Below, piece by piece: positions 61,057-64,000 of a stretch of DNA of 64,000 nucleotides. Position 1 is the first letter of the stretch. Each line of letters opens with the position of its first letter. Location: positions 38,968 to 102,967 of the forward strand of contig NZ_LABX01000065.1 in the NCBI RefSeq assembly GCF_001043915.1, read 5' to 3'. A model generated the notes under the pieces. The model was not told where the DNA came from. It did not search any database and was given only the letters and a program-made list of their open reading frames with translations. A program made the translations under genes and the position numbers. Origin of the DNA: Methylobacterium aquaticum. Lineage in GTDB: Bacteria > Pseudomonadota > Alphaproteobacteria > Rhizobiales > Beijerinckiaceae.

Positions 61057-61941
61057 TCACTTGATCGGCGGGCGCGGCAGCACGGCCTCGCCCGTCTCCA
61101 TCACGTAGGTGTAGTCGAGGGCGTACCAGGGCGCCGGCGCGTCCGGGCGCGGGTCGTCGTGGCGGACGAAGTCGCCGAGGAGGGCCTTCGTCACGCCGAA
61201 CTGCACGTCGGACGCGAGATGCGGGTCGTTCGCGTCGTAGACCTGCGAGATCAGCACCTTGAAGCCCGGCTTGACGATCAGGGCGTGCAGGTGGGCCGGG
61301 CGCATCGGGTGGCGACCTTGTGCCGCCAGCAGCCTGCCGACGACCCCGTCGGTGGGGACGGGATAGCCGATCATCTTCACCGAGCGGAACCAGAACCGGC
61401 CCTCGTCGTCGGTGGTGAACTTTCCGCGCAGGTTCATCTCGGCCTGCTCGGGATCCTGGTTCTCGTAGAGGCCGACCGGCGAGGCGTGCCAGACGTCGAC
61501 CTCCGCTCCCACGATCGGCCGGCCCGCGCCGTCGACCACGCGGGCGTTGACGAAGAGCGGGTTGCCCGGCGTGTCGGAGCGCACGATCGTGCCGCCATTC
61601 TCGACCCGCGGCGCGTTGAGGCGCCAGAACGGCCCGAGCAGCGACTGCGAGGTCTCTGTGTTGCCGTTGTCGCCGTTGTTGAGCAGGCAGACGAGGGACG
61701 ACACGCCGAGCGAGCCGGCCATCAGCACGAACTCGTTGTGGGTGTCGGAGGCGAGCGCCCCGATCTCGTTGAGGATCGCGGTGGCGTCGCGGAACTCGGC
61801 CTCGGTGAGGCGCACGTCGCGCACGAAGCCGTGCAGATGGGTGATCAGCGAGGTCATGATCTCGCGCAGGCGCGGGTCGCGAGTCCGCGCCATGACGTCG
61901 AGAACGGCGGGCGTCACGTCCTGCTGACGGGCGATGAGCAT
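61057..61941 (-). CDS. Intradiol ring-cleavage dioxygenase (hydroxyquinol 1,2-dioxygenase-like)
   Basis: The 294-aa protein has an N-terminal helical dimerisation domain (~1-95; REIMTSLITHLHGFVRDVRLTEAEF) and a catechol-dioxygenase barrel. Fe(III) ligands are visible as Tyr159 (VGLYENQD), Tyr193 (GYPVPTDG), His217 and His219 (RPAHLHALI). Hydroxyquinol 1,2-dioxygenase converts 1,2,4-benzenetriol to maleylacetate; catechol or a substituted catechol is possible. No maleylacetate reductase is present. ATG 61941 is the only well-placed start. It is upstream of the HpaH-type gene in a two-gene operon divergent from a GntR regulator. Confidence 0.88.
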   Translation of the reverse strand: MLIARQQDVTPAVLDVMARTRDPRLREIMTSLITHLHGFVRDVRLTEAEFRDATAILNEIGALASDTHNEFVLMAGSLGVSSLVCLLNNGDNGNTETSQSLLGPFWRLNAPRVENGGTIVRSDTPGNPLFVNARVVDGAGRPIVGAEVDVWHASPVGLYENQDPEQAEMNLRGKFTTDDEGRFWFRSVKMIGYPVPTDGVVGRLLAAQGRHPMRPAHLHALIVKPGFKVLISQVYDANDPHLASDVQFGVTKALLGDFVRHDDPRPDAPAPWYALDYTYVMETGEAVLPRPPIK

Positions 61942-62243
61942 CGATCAGCCTCCCTGATGGGCCGTCCTGGTCCCATATCATCGATTATTCGTCAAGAAGC
62001 GATTTTTCTGTGCAGGATCGAGGCGGCTCCCCGAGCGGTGCGAGCGGCATCCTGCGGTCCTTCGTGCATCCGAGACGGCGGCGGACGAATGCCGGCGGAT
62101 CCTGGAACAGGGAGGTGCAGACCAGCACCTCGACGTCGCCCGGTGATCGCTTGCGCAAGCCGGATCATCGCGTTTGACAGATAAAATCGTTTTTCATATG
62201 AATCATCGACGAAAGATCGATGCGCCCTGTCAGGGAGATCACG

Positions 62244-63005
62244 GTGATCGAGGCGAGGAGCCGACGCGCTGCGGGCGACCGGGACGGCACGCGGCCCGAA
62301 CCCGGATCGGCCATGCCGGGCGCCGCCCTGGTCGATGACGGCAAGAACACGATGGCGAGCCAGCTCGTCGGTCGGCTGCGCGAGGCGATCGTGTCCGGTC
62401 AGCTCGAAGCGGGCAGCAAGATCAACCTGGAGCGCGCGCGCGGCAGCTTCGGGGTCTCGCTGAGCCCGTTGCGGGAGGCCCTGGCCCGGCTGATCTCCGA
62501 CGGCCTCGTGGTGTTCGAGGACAATCGCGGCTACCGCGTCGCCCCGGTCTCGCTCTCGAACCTCGAAGAGATCACCCGGCTGCGCGAGGAGTTCGAGGTC
62601 CTGGCCCTGCGCCAGGCGATCGCGATCGGCACCGTCGACTGGGAGGGCGACGTGATGCGCGCGCTCCACCGCATGAACCGGATCGAGCGCGATGCGGAGC
62701 AGCCCGACACGCTGGAGCGGTGGGAGACGTATCACCGCGAGTTCCACCTCACGCTGATCGCCGGCTGCCGCATGCCGCTGCTGCTGAACTTTTGCGGCGT
62801 GCTCCTGAGCCTGAACGACCGCTACCGGCGGTCCTTCCTGCGGCGCAGGCCGGGCGGCGACCGGAACGTCGCCCAGGAGCATGGCGAGATCGCGCAGGGC
62901 GCGGTCGCCCGCGATGCCGACTTCGCCTGCGCCTCCTTGCGCGAACACATCCACCGCACGGGCACCAACCTCCAGCGGCACCTCGCCGACAAGCTCGCGC
63001 CTTGA
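62244..63005 (+). CDS. GntR-family regulator, FCD subclass
   Basis: The 253-aa protein has a winged HTH (~30-95; QLVGRLREAIVSGQLEAGSKINLERARGSFGVSLSPLREALARL) and an FCD domain (~110-240; EFEVLALRQAIA, YHREFHLTLIAGC, EHGEIAQGAVARDADFACASLREHI) with the usual metal-binding Asp/His set. GTG 62244 follows AGGGAG by 6 nt; an in-frame ATG at 62220 is an alternative. It is divergent from the dioxygenase-hydratase operon and probably represses it. AT-rich stretches in 61,970-62,225 (such as ATCATCGA near 61,978 and 62,207) may hold its operator. Confidence 0.87.
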   Translation: MIEARSRRAAGDRDGTRPEPGSAMPGAALVDDGKNTMASQLVGRLREAIVSGQLEAGSKINLERARGSFGVSLSPLREALARLISDGLVVFEDNRGYRVAPVSLSNLEEITRLREEFEVLALRQAIAIGTVDWEGDVMRALHRMNRIERDAEQPDTLERWETYHREFHLTLIAGCRMPLLLNFCGVLLSLNDRYRRSFLRRRPGGDRNVAQEHGEIAQGAVARDADFACASLREHIHRTGTNLQRHLADKLAP

Positions 63006-63036
63006 GCGCGCGCCCGCAATCCTTCGAGCGACCATC

Positions 63037-63846
63037 ATGCACGCCTCTCACGACTGGCCGCTGGGTCTGGCCCACTTCACCTGCATCGGGGTTCCGCCCG
63101 TCGACCTCGTCCGGCTCGCGGCGAAGACCGGATGTGCGTCGGTGGGCCTGCGGCTCTCCCCGGCCTTTCCGGGGGCCCCGTTCTACGAGTTGCCGACCGG
63201 GAGCGACGCCTTCCGGGCGATGCGCCGGGCGCTCGCCGATGAGGGGATGCGCGTGTACGACATCGAGTTCGTCACGCTCGGTGAGGACTTCGTCCCGGCC
63301 TCGCTCGCCGGCATCCTCGACTCCGCCGCGGGGCTCGGCGCCCGGCGCCTGAGCGTCTGCGGCGACGATCCCGATCGCCCCCGCCTCGTCGCCCGCTTCG
63401 CCGAATTGTGCGACCTCGCGGCCGGGTTCGGCATGGGCGTCGACCTCGAATGCATGGCCTGGCGCCAGATCGCCAGCCTGCCCGACGCCGTCAGGGTGGT
63501 GCAGGCCGCAGGCTGCCCGAATGGCGGCGTGCTCGTCGACGCGCTCCATCTCTCCCGGACCGGCGGGTCGCCTGACGACCTGCGCGCCGTGCCGCCCGGC
63601 CTCATCCGCCATGCGCAGCTCTGCGATGCGCCGACGCAGGCGCCGGGCTCGATGGACGCGATCATCCAGGAGGCTCGGGCCGGACGCCTGCCCCCGGGAG
63701 ACGGGGCGCTGCCCCTGGCGCCTCTGGTCGCGGCCTTGCCCCCCACGGTCGCCCTCTCGATCGAGGTGCCGATCACCGGCACCGTCACGCCCGAGGCCCA
63801 TGTGCGGGCGAACCTGGCGGCGGCCCGGCGGGTGCTCGCCGGCTGA
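63037..63846 (+). CDS. TIM-barrel sugar-phosphate isomerase/epimerase family protein
   Basis: The 269-aa protein fits the AP-endonuclease-2-like xylose-isomerase barrel: GLAHFTCIGVPPVDLVRLAAKTGCASVGLRL, YDIEFVTLGEDF, LGARRLSVCGDDPD, GVLVDALHLSRTGG and RHAQLCDAPTQAPGS. Probable metal ligands are Glu in DIEF, Asp in LVDALH and His in RHAQLCD. It starts 31 bp after the GntR gene, same strand. In aromatic clusters such barrels include dehydroshikimate dehydratases and keto-sugar epimerases; the substrate here is not recognised. Confidence 0.75.
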   Translation: MHASHDWPLGLAHFTCIGVPPVDLVRLAAKTGCASVGLRLSPAFPGAPFYELPTGSDAFRAMRRALADEGMRVYDIEFVTLGEDFVPASLAGILDSAAGLGARRLSVCGDDPDRPRLVARFAELCDLAAGFGMGVDLECMAWRQIASLPDAVRVVQAAGCPNGGVLVDALHLSRTGGSPDDLRAVPPGLIRHAQLCDAPTQAPGSMDAIIQEARAGRLPPGDGALPLAPLVAALPPTVALSIEVPITGTVTPEAHVRANLAAARRVLAG

Positions 63847-63888
63847 TCGGCGCACTGGCGCTCGGCGACCGCTTCGGCCGTAGCAATA

Positions 63889-64000
63889 TCAACGGTCGTT
63901 GAAGACGACCTTCGGTTCCGTTCTCGAATGTTCGCTCATCCTCCGGCTTGGTGTCGGACATTCGAGATGGATCAACGGCCCCGTCGATCCCGGGCCTGCC
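63889..64000 (+). repeat. Family A repeat, cut by window end
   Basis: AACGGTCGTTG and the following ~100 bases resemble 706-826 in the same orientation, including GTCGGACATTCGAGA and the start of the TCGATC(C/T)CGGGC hairpin arm. Confidence 0.65.

Overview
The window is GC-rich, densely coded chromosomal or megaplasmid DNA from an alphaproteobacterium. Gene content (N-methylglutamate pathway, FixK/FNR-type regulators with TTGAT-N4-ATCAA boxes, urea/amide-type and polyamine-type ABC transporters, sigma-54 activators) fits Methylobacterium or a close relative in the Methylobacteriaceae. No rRNA, tRNA, CRISPR array or intact insertion sequence was seen. Short dispersed palindromic repeats of three related families sit between genes, several exactly at stop codons.

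Region 1 (1-13,030) looks like a low-oxygen/energy-stress island. It holds a phosphoketolase, two UspA-type stress proteins (one frameshifted in a G6 tract), a small c-type cytochrome, a two-TM potassium-channel-like protein, a CBS-pair protein, a FixK-like and a DNR-like Crp/Fnr regulator, a parvulin-type isomerase and a PdxH-like flavoprotein. Six FixK/FNR-box-like sites lie between these genes, one of them a perfect TTGAT-N4-ATCAA.

Region 2 (13,239-20,348) is a polyamine-like uptake and oxidation unit: a PuuB-like FAD oxidase, a divergent GntR/FCD regulator, a four-gene PotDABC-type ABC transporter and a PuuE-like deacetylase. Region 3 (20,706-30,996) is one long + strand operon: a UrtABCDE/FmdDEF-type transporter, an amidase-signature hydrolase, a DeoR regulator, an M20 carbamoylase-type hydrolase and two divergent choline-kinase-like proteins. 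I do not recognise this combination as a described pathway, so it is the best candidate for an undescribed system.

Region 4 (31,615-45,586) carries a lone inositol-monophosphatase-type enzyme, an XRE-cupin regulator and the N-methylglutamate route for methylamine: mgsABC, gmaS and, further on, mgdABCD behind a divergent GlxA/AraC regulator. The two halves are separated by a decayed hydantoinase-B gene whose middle was inverted exactly at an 8-bp inverted repeat. An 88-bp inverted repeat brackets the remnant, regulator and mgd segment.

Region 5 (46,006-53,314) is acetone carboxylase acxABC with its sigma-54 activator; the promoter has a -24/-12 box, an IHF-like site and an inverted-repeat activator site. 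Region 6 (53,890-59,792) is a cyanate operon (transporter plus cyanase) with a divergent CynF-like sigma-54 activator and three tandem 12-bp palindromes between them. Region 7 (60,255-63,846) holds an intradiol dioxygenase, an HpaH-type hydratase with a decayed hpaI behind it, a GntR regulator and a TIM-barrel isomerase. Overall, regions 2-6 gather genes that release ammonia or C1/C3 units from small nitrogenous or volatile compounds (methylamine, cyanate, amides, polyamine-like amines, acetone).
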